The notes under the pieces: generated by a model
The model's database searches: none
Seen by the model: the letters and a program-made list of their open reading frames with translations, nothing else
Told to the model about the DNA's origin: nothing
From: Tsuneonella suprasediminis
GTDB taxonomy: Bacteria > Pseudomonadota > Alphaproteobacteria > Sphingomonadales > Sphingomonadaceae
DNA: 48,611 nucleotides
Reading direction: 5' to 3'
NCBI RefSeq assembly: GCF_003605755.1
Contig: NZ_RAHJ01000021.1
Coordinates: forward strand, 1 to 48,611
Shown here: positions 1 to 7,902 of the stretch, in pieces
How the letters are laid out: each line of letters opens with the position of its first letter
Position numbering within the stretch: position 1 is the stretch's first letter
Program-made: the position numbers and the translations under genes

Positions 1-449
1 TAGGCCGTAGACTCATTAGCTGCGATCCATAACCGTGCTGAGAAGAGCTTGATGGCGGCGAGGAAGTTATCGGCGCGTTTGTCGTAGCGTGTCGCCAATC
101 CTCTGGCGTGTTTGAGTTTTCCGAAGAAGCGCTCGATCAGGTTGCGATAGCGGTAGAGGAAGGCGCTGAAGGCGAAGCCCTTTCGTCGATTACGCTTTGC
201 CGGGATGTTGGCGAAGCCGCCGTTGCTTTCGATCCGTGCGCGGATAGCATCGCTGTCATAGGCCTTGTCAGCCAGGAAAGTGCTGCCGGGTGGTACGACA
301 TCAAGCAGCGCTACAGCCTCGCGGCAATCGCTGGCTTGTCCTTCCGACAGATGCAGGCCGACCGGTAAACCCCGGCCATCAACCAGCGCATGGATCTTGG
401 TAGTCAGGCCGCCCCGGGAACGTCCCATGCAGCGATTGGGGTCCCCCTT
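1..449 (-). CDS. IS5-family transposase, C-terminal frame (orfB), cut by window edge
   Basis: This is the -1 frame that continues the transposase after the A5G5 slippery run. It shows GRSRGGLTTKIHALVDG, the second catalytic aspartate in LADKAYDSD and the catalytic glutamate in NLIERFFGKLKH, completing a DDE set with the first frame. An ATG at 428 could also start it separately. The frame reads straight through the terminal repeat. Its last two visible bases are TA, so if the target was CTAG the stop codon TAG is supplied by the target DNA. It is marked partial because that third base lies outside the window. Confidence 0.85.
3..21. repeat. Left terminal inverted repeat of the IS
   Basis: The core GTAGACTCATTAGCT at 7-21 aligns with GTAAACTCATAAACT read inward from the other end of the element, differing at three positions. 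The two outermost bases are GG at both ends. Confidence 0.65.
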
Positions 450-772
450 TTTAGGGTCGCACCATGCTGGTGGACCCGGATCGAGGAACTGTCGATCATG
501 ACCAGTTCGCCATCGAAAGCGGCGCTGACGGAGGACAGAAGCCGGTCCCATACGCCAGCTTTGCGCCAACGCACGAAACGGTTGTAGCACGTCGTGTATG
601 GCCCATAGCGCTCCGGGATATCCGCCCAGGGGCTGCCTGTGCGAAACCGCCACAATATCCCATTGATCACCCGACGATCATCAACACGCGGAACACCGCG
701 CACCTTGTTCGGCAACAACGGCTCGATCACCGACCACTCGAAATCCGTAAGCTCAAATCTGCGACGGCTCAT
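404..772 (-). CDS. IS5-family transposase, N-terminal frame (orfA)
   Basis: This is the first frame of the transposase, 122 residues from the ATG at 772 (MSRRRFELTD). It carries the DUF4096-type N-terminal domain (DFEWSVIEPLLP, WRFRTGSPWADIP) and the first catalytic aspartate in MIDSSS. The frame closes at 404 soon after an A5G5 run at 443-452. A -1 shift on that run joins it to the second frame, which holds the other catalytic residues. An in-frame methionine codon further upstream (820) is less likely, because family members begin near the SRRRFELTD motif. Confidence 0.85.
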   Translation of the reverse strand: MSRRRFELTDFEWSVIEPLLPNKVRGVPRVDDRRVINGILWRFRTGSPWADIPERYGPYTTCYNRFVRWRKAGVWDRLLSSVSAAFDGELVMIDSSSIRVHQHGATLKRGTPIAAWDVPGAA

Positions 773-823
773 CCAAGGATCCTTCAAATGCCTTGAATCA
801 ATCCAATCTACATCTCGCAAGCC

Positions 824-842
824 AGTTTATGAGTTTACCACC
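824..842. repeat. Right terminal inverted repeat of the IS
   Basis: The inverted partner of the repeat at 3-21. It lies directly upstream of the transposase frames and ends at the last base of the neighbouring dipeptidase stop codon. Confidence 0.65.
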
Positions 843-2107
843 TAGAACTGGGTCGGGTTTTCGATCGGCGGATCGTTTCGGTGCGCCGATGAATATGCTT
901 CCACAGCCTTAAACACCCGCGTGATATTCCCACTGGCTATCTTTTCGAGATCTGCCTTGCTGTATCCGCGCCGAGCCAGTTCGGTAAATAACACCGGATA
1001 TCCGGCGACATCTTCCATGCCTGCCGGACCGCTATCTATCCCGTCATAATCGCCGCCCACACCGATATGATCAATTCCCGCGATTTTGCGAACGTGATCG
1101 ACGTGGTCCGCCCAATCGCTTGCGCTGGCAACTGGCTGAGGATGTGCGTCCCGCCACACCTGCATCCCTGCCTCGACCTGTTGAGGTTGCCCCAGCCAGA
1201 GCGACTTCAGCCGCGCCTCCTCCGCAGACTTGTCCGCACCCCACTGGCGAAGCTTCTCACTTAGGAAAACGGGGTAGCCAACAGTCATGACGATCCCACC
1301 ATTCTGCTTAAGGCGGGCAAGAACCGAATCGGGAACGTTGCGCGCATGGCCATTCACCGCTCGCGCACCGGAATGGCTGAACATTACCGGAGCTTTGCTG
1401 ACATCGAGGGCATCCAGCATGGTCGCTTCGCTGACGTGGCTCAGGTCAACGATCATACCGATCCGGTTCATCTCGCGCACCACGTCGCGCCCAAAATCTG
1501 TCAGCCCGTCATGTTGCGGATCGTCTGTTGCACTGTCAGCCCATTGAATTGTCTTCGAATGGGTTAGGGTCATATATCGGGCACCAAGCGCGTACATCTG
1601 TCGCAATACGCCGAGGCTGCCGTTGATGGAGTATCCACCCTCCATCCCAATCAGCGATGCAATTTTGCCTGCCTTTCGTGCGGCCATCACGTCGCCAGTA
1701 GAATATGCCATCTGCAACTGATCAGGATAGCGCGCCACCAGACGCTTGATCGCATCGATCTGTTCGATCGTCGCCTGCACCGGTTGGGCATCCGGCAGAT
1801 TGGCACTCACATAAACCGACCAGAACTGCGCCCCGACCTTTCCTTTTGCCAGGCGCGGAAGGTCTGTATGCATTGCACCATCTTCCCCTTCGGCAGAAGG
1901 CGCTTTTGTGCTGTCGTTAAAGTCGAAATCGTGGATCTCGTTGTGCATCCGGGTCCGCAGTTGCCAGGGCACATCGTTATGGCCATCCCACACCGGTGCT
2001 TCAGCGAGGGCTTGCCGTGCGATTTGTTCAGGAGTTTGAGCAGCAACCGGAGCGGCAATTGCCGTGGTAACCAAAAGTGTCGCCAAGCCCAAACCGAAGT
2101 GTCGCAT
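842..2107 (-). CDS. Secreted membrane dipeptidase, peptidase family M19
   Basis: A zinc dipeptidase of the renal dipeptidase family, 421 residues, which hydrolyses dipeptides in the periplasm. The start is the ATG at 2107; a GTG one codon upstream is also in frame. Residues 1-24 form a signal peptide ending PVAAQ. Visible zinc ligands are H43 and D45 in DGHNDVPW, the glutamate in LIGMEGGYS, and the histidines in VDLSHVSE and [18 protein letters not shown] follows near the C-terminus. The last base of the TAG stop codon at 844-842 belongs to the adjoining IS, so the insertion sits exactly at the 3' end. The protein appears full length. Confidence 0.9.
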   Translation of the reverse strand: MRHFGLGLATLLVTTAIAAPVAAQTPEQIARQALAEAPVWDGHNDVPWQLRTRMHNEIHDFDFNDSTKAPSAEGEDGAMHTDLPRLAKGKVGAQFWSVYVSANLPDAQPVQATIEQIDAIKRLVARYPDQLQMAYSTGDVMAARKAGKIASLIGMEGGYSINGSLGVLRQMYALGARYMTLTHSKTIQWADSATDDPQHDGLTDFGRDVVREMNRIGMIVDLSHVSEATMLDALDVSKAPVMFSHSGARAVNGHARNVPDSVLARLKQNGGIVMTVGYPVFLSEKLRQWGADKSAEEARLKSLWLGQPQQVEAGMQVWRDAHPQPVASASDWADHVDHVRKIAGIDHIGVGGDYDGIDSGPAGMEDVAGYPVLFTELARRGYSKADLEKIASGNITRVFKAVEAYSSAHRNDPPIENPTQF

Positions 2108-2232
2108 CACAAGTGATCCCCTGTTGCAGAATGCGTTCAGAGGAAAGCTCTATCTGTTGCCGACCGGACTTGCCAGCAAGAAACCATTCTCTCAGAGTTG
2201 CTCTGACATTTTGATGCCGTTTAGCGATAGAT

Positions 2233-2261
2233 CATAGTGATGCCTGAGCAATCACTATGAC
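2233..2261. promoter_or_regulatory. Perfect 10-bp inverted repeat, possible operator
   Basis: TCATAGTGAT and its exact reverse complement are separated by 9 bases. There is no T run on either side, so an operator is more likely than a terminator. It lies about 130 bp upstream of the dipeptidase start. No regulator is implied by the sequence. Confidence 0.35.
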
Positions 2262-2504
2262 CCAAATGTCTGCCCGAAGGGGCACACATTACTGTCAATT
2301 TGAAACGGCAGGCAGCGGATCAGGCGGGTAATTCAGATGCCTGAAAAGCCAGCAGATATGCGGCAAAAATATCAGCCTGAACAATCCGATAGGCACCAAT
2401 CGGCGCTATGGTCGCGATCGGATCGATCTATATCCGACTTGCTTTGTGGGCGGGCGCAACGTCCGGTCTGGCCGTTCGCCCGCCACACAAAGGAGAAAGC
2501 ACTC

Positions 2505-2519
2505 TTGCGCTACGCGCAA
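2505..2519 (-). terminator. Short hairpin directly after the SWIB gene
   Basis: TTGCGC-TAC-GCGCAA forms a 6-bp stem with a 3-base loop immediately downstream of the SWIB stop codon. Only a weak T-rich stretch follows. Confidence 0.35.
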
Positions 2520-2771
2520 TCAACTCATGTGCTTGGAAACAGCACCAGTCATCTTGAACATAGAAATCTGGGCAGAGCCGGTGACTTTGCCGAGAGTCGC
2601 GTCGGGATTGATCTGACGCTTGTCCTTGCTGTCCTGCAGGTCATGCTTCTTGATGTATTCCCACACCTTCGAAGTCACCTGAGCGCGAGTCATCGGCCCC
2701 TTGCCGACAACAGCTTCGAGGTCCGGAGTGAGGTTCACCGGCTTCTGCAGTGCATTGTTCTTACCAGCCAT
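2520..2771 (-). CDS. SWIB/MDM2 domain protein
   Basis: A small basic protein of 83 residues made almost entirely of a SWIB domain: PVNLTPDLEAVVG, PMTRAQVTSKVWEYIKKH, LQDSKDKRQINPD. SWIB domains are best known from eukaryotic chromatin remodelling; stand-alone bacterial copies occur widely in proteobacteria and chlamydiae and are thought to bind DNA or proteins, with no settled role. It lies 36 bp downstream of the PEBP-like gene on the same strand and probably shares its transcript. The length is typical for bacterial stand-alone SWIB proteins. Confidence 0.9.
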   Translation of the reverse strand: MAGKNNALQKPVNLTPDLEAVVGKGPMTRAQVTSKVWEYIKKHDLQDSKDKRQINPDATLGKVTGSAQISMFKMTGAVSKHMS

Positions 2772-2807
2772 CAGTTGGTCCTTTCATGCTTGGTCGTGAT
2801 ATTATCG

Positions 2808-3407
2808 CTAGTCGAAATCATCTTCGTCGGTCCAGTCTTCACTTTCGTCTGACCGGGCATAAGTGCCTGAATATATCGCTGCGGCGACGACATGCCCCTC
2901 AATCGCAGCAAAAACCTCGTCTTTTCCAGCCCCTGGCATCAGGGTCAAAGGCAGATCAAGCGCAAAAAGCTGGAAAACATAGTCGTGTGCGTCATCCTCT
3001 TGCGGTGGCTGCGGCAAAAGCCATTCGGAATTGCCGACGCTGTTTTTGCCAACTCGAGGCGGAACTTCGCCTTCTAACAATTGCCCTTTCTGCGCCGGCA
3101 AGCCCCAGACAAGCCAATGGACCAGCGGCTGCCCACTTCCTGCATCGGGGTCTTCAACCACCAAAACCAGTTCGTGGGCACCCGGCGGCGGCGCTGTCCA
3201 TTCAAGAGGCGGCGCGACCGCATCTTCCTCGTCCGCGGTAAAGCAGGGGTCGAGTTCATCCCCATCGCGGAACGCGGGGCTCGACAACTTGAAACCACCA
3301 CGCCCGAACGTACTCGCATCCGCAAACCGCGCAACGGCCAGTTGCGCGTGCGCCGCCTTAGGCGCGCCAAAGGACGGTACGAGCCAGCCGGGTACCGCAT
3401 CTGCCAT
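2808..3407 (-). CDS. YbhB/YbcL-family (PEBP, Raf kinase inhibitor-like) protein
   Basis: A phosphatidylethanolamine-binding-protein fold protein of 199 residues. The ATG at 3407 is chosen because a GGGAG motif lies upstream; a GTG 33 bp earlier is also in frame. Family signatures include LSSPAFRDGDELDPCFT, PPLEWTAPPPGAHELVLVVEDPDA and PLVHWLVWGLPA. There is no signal peptide, so a cytoplasmic location is likely. The substrate of bacterial members is unknown. It heads a likely two-gene unit with the SWIB gene. Confidence 0.88.
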   Translation of the reverse strand: MADAVPGWLVPSFGAPKAAHAQLAVARFADASTFGRGGFKLSSPAFRDGDELDPCFTADEEDAVAPPLEWTAPPPGAHELVLVVEDPDAGSGQPLVHWLVWGLPAQKGQLLEGEVPPRVGKNSVGNSEWLLPQPPQEDDAHDYVFQLFALDLPLTLMPGAGKDEVFAAIEGHVVAAAIYSGTYARSDESEDWTDEDDFD

Positions 3408-3649
3408 TACAATCCATCTCCCATTCGTAACGAAGAACACAGTTAGGCGCTTTCACGCACGACTGCGAGGGCGCAAGGCCAAAATCCGCAGTTTTCGACA
3501 GGTGTATGGGGCGGCTCGTCGCGCGACAGGCTTTTTGAAGATCCGAAAGCACCAGCACCTTCTTCACTTGATCAATAACCGTTAACCGCGCAATCTAACT
3601 TGTAAGCCCGAGTTTTCAGGATGAAGAATCGGGATAAGGGGAGAAAAAG

Positions 3650-5089
3650 ATGGGTATCGCCCGCAATTCGCTCACTTTGATGTTGTCAGTTGCGCTTTCC
3701 GCCTGTGGTGGAGACAGCTCGAATACTAGTGGCGGAACAATTTCTAGCGGAAGTTCTGGTGGCGGATCCAGTGGATCAAATACAAGTGGATGCTCATTAA
3801 GCGAGCGTCAGTCTTGGGTGAAATCACAACTCGACGAATGGTACTTATTCCCAAATCTCCTGAATAATAACGTTGCCCCTTCGGCTTATACCAATGTTCA
3901 GGATTATATCGATGCCCTGGTGGCACCCGCTCGCGCGCAATCCAAGGATCGCTATTTCACTTACATCACCTCGATCGCTGAAGAAAACGCATACTACAAC
4001 TCCGGTTCAACCGCCGGCCTTGGCATTCGGTTGGCATTTGACAGTTCCAGCAGTCGCCTGTTTGTAGTGGAATCCTTTGAAAGTGGCCCCGCCTTGGGCG
4101 TTGGGATCGATCGCGGCACCGAAATTCTGGCAATCGGCCCTGCCGCCAGCAGCCTGCAATCCGTGTCTTCACTGGTCGCCAGCGGCGGCACACAGGCGCT
4201 TTCGGACGCGCTTGGCCCCGATGATCCCGGAGTCAGTCGGGTCTTGCAGGTCCACACCAACGGTCAGGTTTCAAACGTCACCGTCACCAAAACGAATTAC
4301 AATATCGACCCGGTATCGGATCGGTATGGCGCCAAAGTGATCGACGATAACGGCACCAAAGTCGGCTATATCAATTTGCGGACCTTTATCGATAGCGCCG
4401 ATTCCGATCTTCGCACTGCGATGGACACATTCCGCAGTCAGGGAATCGACAAAATTATCGTCGATCTACGCTATAACGGTGGGGGTCTGGTCGATATTTC
4501 CGCTCTGTTCGGTGATCTGCTGGGCAAGGCCAATGTCGGCAAGGTTTTCAGTTACACCACCTTCCGCGATTCCAAGAGCGCGCGAAACACAACCACGAAC
4601 TTTTCCGCGCACCCCCAAGCGATTGCCCCTACAAAAATCGCGTTCATCGGAATGTACGGAACAGCTTCGGCCAGCGAACTCCTGACCAATGCATTCATCC
4701 CATATATGGGAAATAATATGGCTCTGGTCGGGACAAACACATACGGAAAGCCGGTGGGTCAGATCGGTCTCGATCGCTCAGCTTGCGACGATCGCTTGCG
4801 CGTGATGGCCTTCAAGACCGAAAACGCCAACCATCAGGGCCAATATTTCACCGGGCTGGCAACAGTGGTTCCCAACACATGCGCCGCCGGAGACGACATC
4901 TCCCGCCAACTGGGGGACCCATCCGAAGCTGCGACCCGCGCAGCACTTAATTTCCTTTCCGGGCAGAGCTGCACACCGATTACATCGTCGGCCAGCGGAA
5001 CGCGCACTCAGGATGCAACACCGCGCAGAACACTGATCAGGCCAGCGAACCCCAACGCCGCACAACACGAAACTCCCGGACTTTTCTAG
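3650..5089 (+). CDS. S41-family peptidase, lipoprotein
   Basis: A carboxyl-terminal-processing type serine protease of 479 residues. The N-terminus is a lipoprotein signal with lipobox LSAC at C19, followed by a Ser/Gly-rich linker to about residue 47. A PDZ-like region spans roughly 120-215 and the S41 catalytic domain about 235-410. The catalytic serine is in GTASASE (S340 or S342) and the general-base lysine is K367 in TYGKPVGQ; VDLRYNGGG is also typical. A strong ribosome site (AGGGGAGAAA) precedes the ATG. The linker suggests a domain tethered to a periplasm-facing membrane. A perfect hairpin follows the gene. Confidence 0.9.
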   Translation: MGIARNSLTLMLSVALSACGGDSSNTSGGTISSGSSGGGSSGSNTSGCSLSERQSWVKSQLDEWYLFPNLLNNNVAPSAYTNVQDYIDALVAPARAQSKDRYFTYITSIAEENAYYNSGSTAGLGIRLAFDSSSSRLFVVESFESGPALGVGIDRGTEILAIGPAASSLQSVSSLVASGGTQALSDALGPDDPGVSRVLQVHTNGQVSNVTVTKTNYNIDPVSDRYGAKVIDDNGTKVGYINLRTFIDSADSDLRTAMDTFRSQGIDKIIVDLRYNGGGLVDISALFGDLLGKANVGKVFSYTTFRDSKSARNTTTNFSAHPQAIAPTKIAFIGMYGTASASELLTNAFIPYMGNNMALVGTNTYGKPVGQIGLDRSACDDRLRVMAFKTENANHQGQYFTGLATVVPNTCAAGDDISRQLGDPSEAATRAALNFLSGQSCTPITSSASGTRTQDATPRRTLIRPANPNAAQHETPGLF

Positions 5090-5101
5090 CCACCACCACG
5101 G

Positions 5102-5131
5102 CCAGCGGTGCCGATCATTCTGCACCGCTGG
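5102..5131. terminator. Bidirectional terminator hairpin
   Basis: A perfect 10-bp stem (CCAGCGGTGC with its complement) and 10-base loop lie between the convergent S41 peptidase and TetR genes. The T tract is weak on both sides. Confidence 0.55.
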
Positions 5132-5136
5132 TTGAT

Positions 5137-5727
5137 TCAGGAACGTTCCGCGAGAGAACTGCTCAACATCTGTTCCGCGCGATCGCGTGCTGAATGTTCC
5201 GGCAAGCCTAGCGACCGAGCAAGCGCATGGCCCATCAGTGCATCGCCTAAAGCGAGCAACACCAAGGTAAGCGTATCTTCGTGCAGTGCACGAATATCGT
5301 CAGGCGTAGGTGCCGCAAGCGACGCAATTTCATCAATAAGCTTGTGAATTGTTTCAACTATTGGATCAAGGGCGTCTTCGTTCCCAGTAACAAGCATCCA
5401 ACTCGCCAGAGCACCGGCCCCCTCTTTGTCGAATGCATCGAACGTCAAATCGACAACATCGCGCGGGGAACCAAGGCCGGCACGGCTTGCCTTAACCGCG
5501 TCTCCGATGGTTTCGCACACAGTCTGCGCCAGATGTTGCGCCAGCGCCTTCTGAAGGCCCGATGCCGATCCAAAATGGTGCAGGAGATTTGCATGGGTTC
5601 GGCCGATCATTCCGGCCACCGCCTTTAGCGTCACAGCCTGTGGACCTGTTTCGATCAGTAACCGTCTCGCTGCTTCCAACGCAGCGGTGCGCGATTCTTC
5701 GGGGCTCCAGCGTTTACGGGTGGCCAC
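5137..5727 (-). CDS. TetR/AcrR-family transcriptional regulator
   Basis: A one-component repressor-type regulator of about 196 residues. The N-terminal helix-turn-helix is clear: SRTAALEAARRLLIETG, VTLKAVAGMIGRTHANLLHHFGS. The C-terminal ligand-binding half (FDAFDKEGAGALASWMLVTG) resembles regulators of lipid or xenobiotic genes only in general terms. The start is the GTG at 5727, where family homology begins; a longer frame extends to 5868 but lacks homology and runs into the divergent promoter region. It is divergent from the predicted diiron hydrolase gene, which makes that gene its probable target. Confidence 0.85.
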   Translation of the reverse strand: MATRKRWSPEESRTAALEAARRLLIETGPQAVTLKAVAGMIGRTHANLLHHFGSASGLQKALAQHLAQTVCETIGDAVKASRAGLGSPRDVVDLTFDAFDKEGAGALASWMLVTGNEDALDPIVETIHKLIDEIASLAAPTPDDIRALHEDTLTLVLLALGDALMGHALARSLGLPEHSARDRAEQMLSSSLAERS

Positions 5728-5880
5728 AACGAGGCCCCGGCGATGTGTGGTATATAGAGGGAAACATATTGGAACCTTGCGTAAAGTGAACCGCAACGAT
5801 GGACAAGTGCGCTGCCGCGACAACCGCCGGATACCGGCCCAGCTTACCGGGGCCACCAGCGGAAACACCCTATCCTCTTA

Positions 5881-5919
5881 TTGACACAGATGTAAATAGC
5901 ACTATTAACACCCGTGTTA
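5881..5919 (+). promoter_or_regulatory. Promoter with overlapping palindromic operator
   Basis: TTGACA at 5881-5886 matches the -35 consensus exactly and TATTAA at 5903-5908 can serve as -10, 16 bp away. TAACAC-CC-GTGTTA at 5906-5919 is a 6-bp-arm palindrome overlapping the -10 end and the likely start of transcription. This arrangement suits repression by the adjacent TetR protein. Which protein binds is inferred from position only. Confidence 0.55.
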
Positions 5920-5937
5920 GCAAACGGAGCTAGTCTC

Positions 5938-6816
5938 ATGAATGCGCCCGTTTACTTTGATGACCAACGCACAAAAACCCCCACCCCTGCAGACTTGGAA
6001 ATCGTCGTCCGTGATCGTCGCTTTGCCCGTTCGGCAGAGCCGCATCGCTGGTGGTTGAACAATGACCCAATCGCAACGGCCTGGTTCAATGCGCTTTCTG
6101 CCACTTTCCCGCGCGGCGAAGCGTTCTTCATCGAATCGGTGAAAGCGCATCGCGACGGGGCCAGCGCCAAGCTGGAGGCTGAAATCCGCGCGTTCGTTAA
6201 GCAGGAAATCAACCACACCCGCGAACATATCGTATTCAACAAACTGGCGGAAGCGAGCGGATACGATGTCAGCTTCATCGACAAGCGGGTTGCGGAGATG
6301 CTCGCGCTTACAAAAGATCGGCCTGTCATCCTCAATCTCGCCGCGACGATGGCACTGGAACACTTTACGGCCATGCTCGGGCACGAACTGCTCAAAAACC
6401 CTGCCCACCTGCACGGGGCCGATGGCGATCTGGGCGATCTGTGGCGGTGGCACGCAGCCGAAGAGATCGAGCATAAAGGCGTCGCCTATGACACCTGGCT
6501 TCACGCGACACGCGACTGGAGCCGTTTTCGCCGCTGGCGGGTGAAATCGATCATGATGTTGATCGTCAGCAAGAATTTCATCATCAACCGCGTGGAAGAT
6601 GTCGCCGCTTTGCTGGAGCAGGATGGGCTGACTGGTTGGAAGTGGAAAGCCAGGATCTGGGCATACCTGCTGTTTAAACCAGGTTTTCTGCGTAAGATTG
6701 CCGGACAGTGGTTCGCCTATTTCCTCCCCGGCTTCCACCCTTGGAACCACGACGACCGCGCTCTGATTGCGAATGTCGTCGAAGGAGATTTCCCCGACGC
6801 GGTCGCCCCGGCCTGA
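5938..6816 (+). CDS. Predicted metal-dependent hydrolase, PF10118 (COG3687)
   Basis: A ferritin-like all-helical protein of 292 residues from the ATG at 5938, which has GGAG 8 bases upstream. Candidate diiron ligands are the glutamates and histidines in EINHTREHIVFN, MALEHFTAMLGHELL and WRWHAAEEIEHKGVAYD. The reaction is not established for this family; related proteins are membrane-associated and often sit by lipid-metabolism genes. The C-terminal WKWKARIWAYLLFKPG stretch could associate with membrane. It is divergently transcribed from, and probably controlled by, the neighbouring TetR regulator. Confidence 0.85.
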   Translation: MNAPVYFDDQRTKTPTPADLEIVVRDRRFARSAEPHRWWLNNDPIATAWFNALSATFPRGEAFFIESVKAHRDGASAKLEAEIRAFVKQEINHTREHIVFNKLAEASGYDVSFIDKRVAEMLALTKDRPVILNLAATMALEHFTAMLGHELLKNPAHLHGADGDLGDLWRWHAAEEIEHKGVAYDTWLHATRDWSRFRRWRVKSIMMLIVSKNFIINRVEDVAALLEQDGLTGWKWKARIWAYLLFKPGFLRKIAGQWFAYFLPGFHPWNHDDRALIANVVEGDFPDAVAPA

Positions 6817-6870
6817 CGCGCCACGATTACACGCAGTAGTTTAGCCGATCGAACCCACGATAGCGAAGAC

Positions 6871-6907
6871 AGACGGTCACGCCGCTCGCATTTGCGGCGG
6901 ACCGTCT
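6871..6907. terminator. Bidirectional terminator overlapping the GNAT stop
   Basis: AGACGGTC (6871-6878) pairs with GACCGTCT (6900-6907), and inside it GCCGC pairs with GCGGC. The plus-strand 3' side continues TCTTCG. It separates the convergent diiron hydrolase and GNAT genes. Confidence 0.5.
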
Positions 6908-7422
6908 TCTTCGCATTCAACCTCCCGAACCAGTTCCACAGCGAGGGCTGCTCCGCCTCGGCCAAGCGAACTGTGAGGGCGGACAATGCCGGTCGGACGA
7001 AAGCCGACCTTGCGAAGCACCCTGCCGGAAGCTGGGTTGTCAACGAAATGGCTCGCGACCAGACGCCTGTGACCAATCGCATGGGCAATCTCACACACTG
7101 CACGCGCGGCCTCGGTCGCATAGCCCTGCCCCCACCAGCGGCGCCCCAGCCAATAGCCGAGGTTTGCCTCTCCGTTTTGGTTGTCGATCCCTACGCAGCC
7201 GATGGGACGGGCTCCATTCGCATCAGGGATCACAACCAAGAAGGATGGAAAGTCAGGATCCTGCCTTCGCGAAACAAATGCGCGCGCATCTTCCGGCGCG
7301 TAGGGCCATGGCGCTCGACCGAGATTCTGGACAATACCCTGATCGGCAATACCTTCGAAGACAGCTTCCCAGTCTTCCGGCCAGGCGGGCCGCAGGAACA
7401 GCCGCTCGCTGCGATGGAACAT
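6877..7422 (-). CDS. GNAT-family N-acetyltransferase (RimJ/RimL type)
   Basis: An acetyl-CoA dependent acyltransferase of 181 residues. The ATG at 7422 has AGGAG about 9 bases upstream; the frame is open further but without homology. Motifs run ERLFLRPAWPEDWEAVF at the N-terminus, then LGYWLGRRWWGQGYATEAA (acetyl-CoA loop, RRWWGQGYATEA) and NPASGRVLRKVGF. RimJ/RimL-like members acetylate protein N-termini or small molecules; the substrate here is unknown. It follows rpmA at a distance of about 195 bp, beyond a series of hairpins, so it is probably transcribed separately. Confidence 0.88.
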   Translation of the reverse strand: MFHRSERLFLRPAWPEDWEAVFEGIADQGIVQNLGRAPWPYAPEDARAFVSRRQDPDFPSFLVVIPDANGARPIGCVGIDNQNGEANLGYWLGRRWWGQGYATEAARAVCEIAHAIGHRRLVASHFVDNPASGRVLRKVGFRPTGIVRPHSSLGRGGAALAVELVREVECEEDGPPQMRAA

Positions 7423-7524
7423 CGTTACTCTCCTCGGCTCCACGCGACCGCCGATAAGCGCGCCGCATGACAGTGACGTTGCCGCGAAACAAAATTTCGC
7501 GAGGTATTCGAGGGAGATACGACA

Positions 7525-7598
7525 AGAGGGAGACGGGTGGCCCCATCTCCCTCTGAGAGCCGGATACAAATCCGGCTGGGCCATCCCGTGGACGGCCC
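7525..7598 (-). terminator. Three consecutive hairpins after rpmA
   Basis: Reading from rpmA, three stems follow one another: 7578-7598 (5 bp, GGGCC/GGCCC), 7558-7577 (8 bp, AGCCGGAT/ATCCGGCT, 4-base loop) and 7525-7554 (9 bp, AGAGGGAGA/TCTCCCTCT). The last is followed on the minus strand by TGTCGTATC. Together they form a plausible end for the ribosomal protein transcript. Confidence 0.55.
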
Positions 7599-7617
7599 CT
7601 TTATCGGTCCGTCCGGC

Positions 7618-7887
7618 TTATTCGGCGGCTTGGGCCTGCATATCGACCGACACGTATTTACGGCCAAGCTTGCCCGAATGGAATCGCACGCGACCTTCGA
7701 CGAGCGCGAAAAGCGTGTGATCCTTGCCCATCCCGACATTGCTGCCCGGATAAAACTTGGTCCCGCGCTGACGCACGATAATGTTGCCTGGAATCACTTC
7801 CTGGCTTCCGAATTTCTTGACTCCGAGGCGACGGCCAACGGAATCGCGACCGTTACGCGACGAGCCGCCTGCTTTCTTATGTGCCAT
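7618..7887 (-). CDS. rpmA: 50S ribosomal protein L27
   Basis: Ribosomal protein bL27, 89 residues, located near the peptidyl transferase centre. The N-terminus [16 protein letters not shown] and the motifs [19 protein letters not shown] and [11 protein letters not shown] are diagnostic. It lies 15 bp downstream of rplU in the usual rplU-rpmA order. Confidence 0.98.
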   Translation of the reverse strand: MAHKKAGGSSRNGRDSVGRRLGVKKFGSQEVIPGNIIVRQRGTKFYPGSNVGMGKDHTLFALVEGRVRFHSGKLGRKYVSVDMQAQAAE

Positions 7888-7902
7888 TGTCTCGTGCCTT
7901 CC

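Larger units (their letters stand above)
3..842 (-). mobile_element. IS5-family insertion sequence, IS427-like
   Basis: An element of about 840 bp with imperfect terminal inverted repeats (about 14 of 19 positions match) at 3-21 and 824-842, each starting GG. The dinucleotide TA lies just outside both ends (1-2 and 843-844), and the right junction reads CTAG, the target preferred by the IS427 group of IS5. It encodes a transposase in two overlapping frames read on the minus strand. Both ends and both reading frames look intact, so it may be active. The left flank is outside the window, so the full target duplication cannot be confirmed. Confidence 0.8.
2108..2519. other. Intergenic region with inverted repeats, no gene seen
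   Basis: No convincing coding frame on either strand. It holds the upstream region of the dipeptidase, a short inverted repeat CAGAG-TTG-CTCTG at 2193-2205, a longer one at 2233-2261, and a hairpin at 2505-2519 beside the SWIB gene. Confidence 0.6.
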
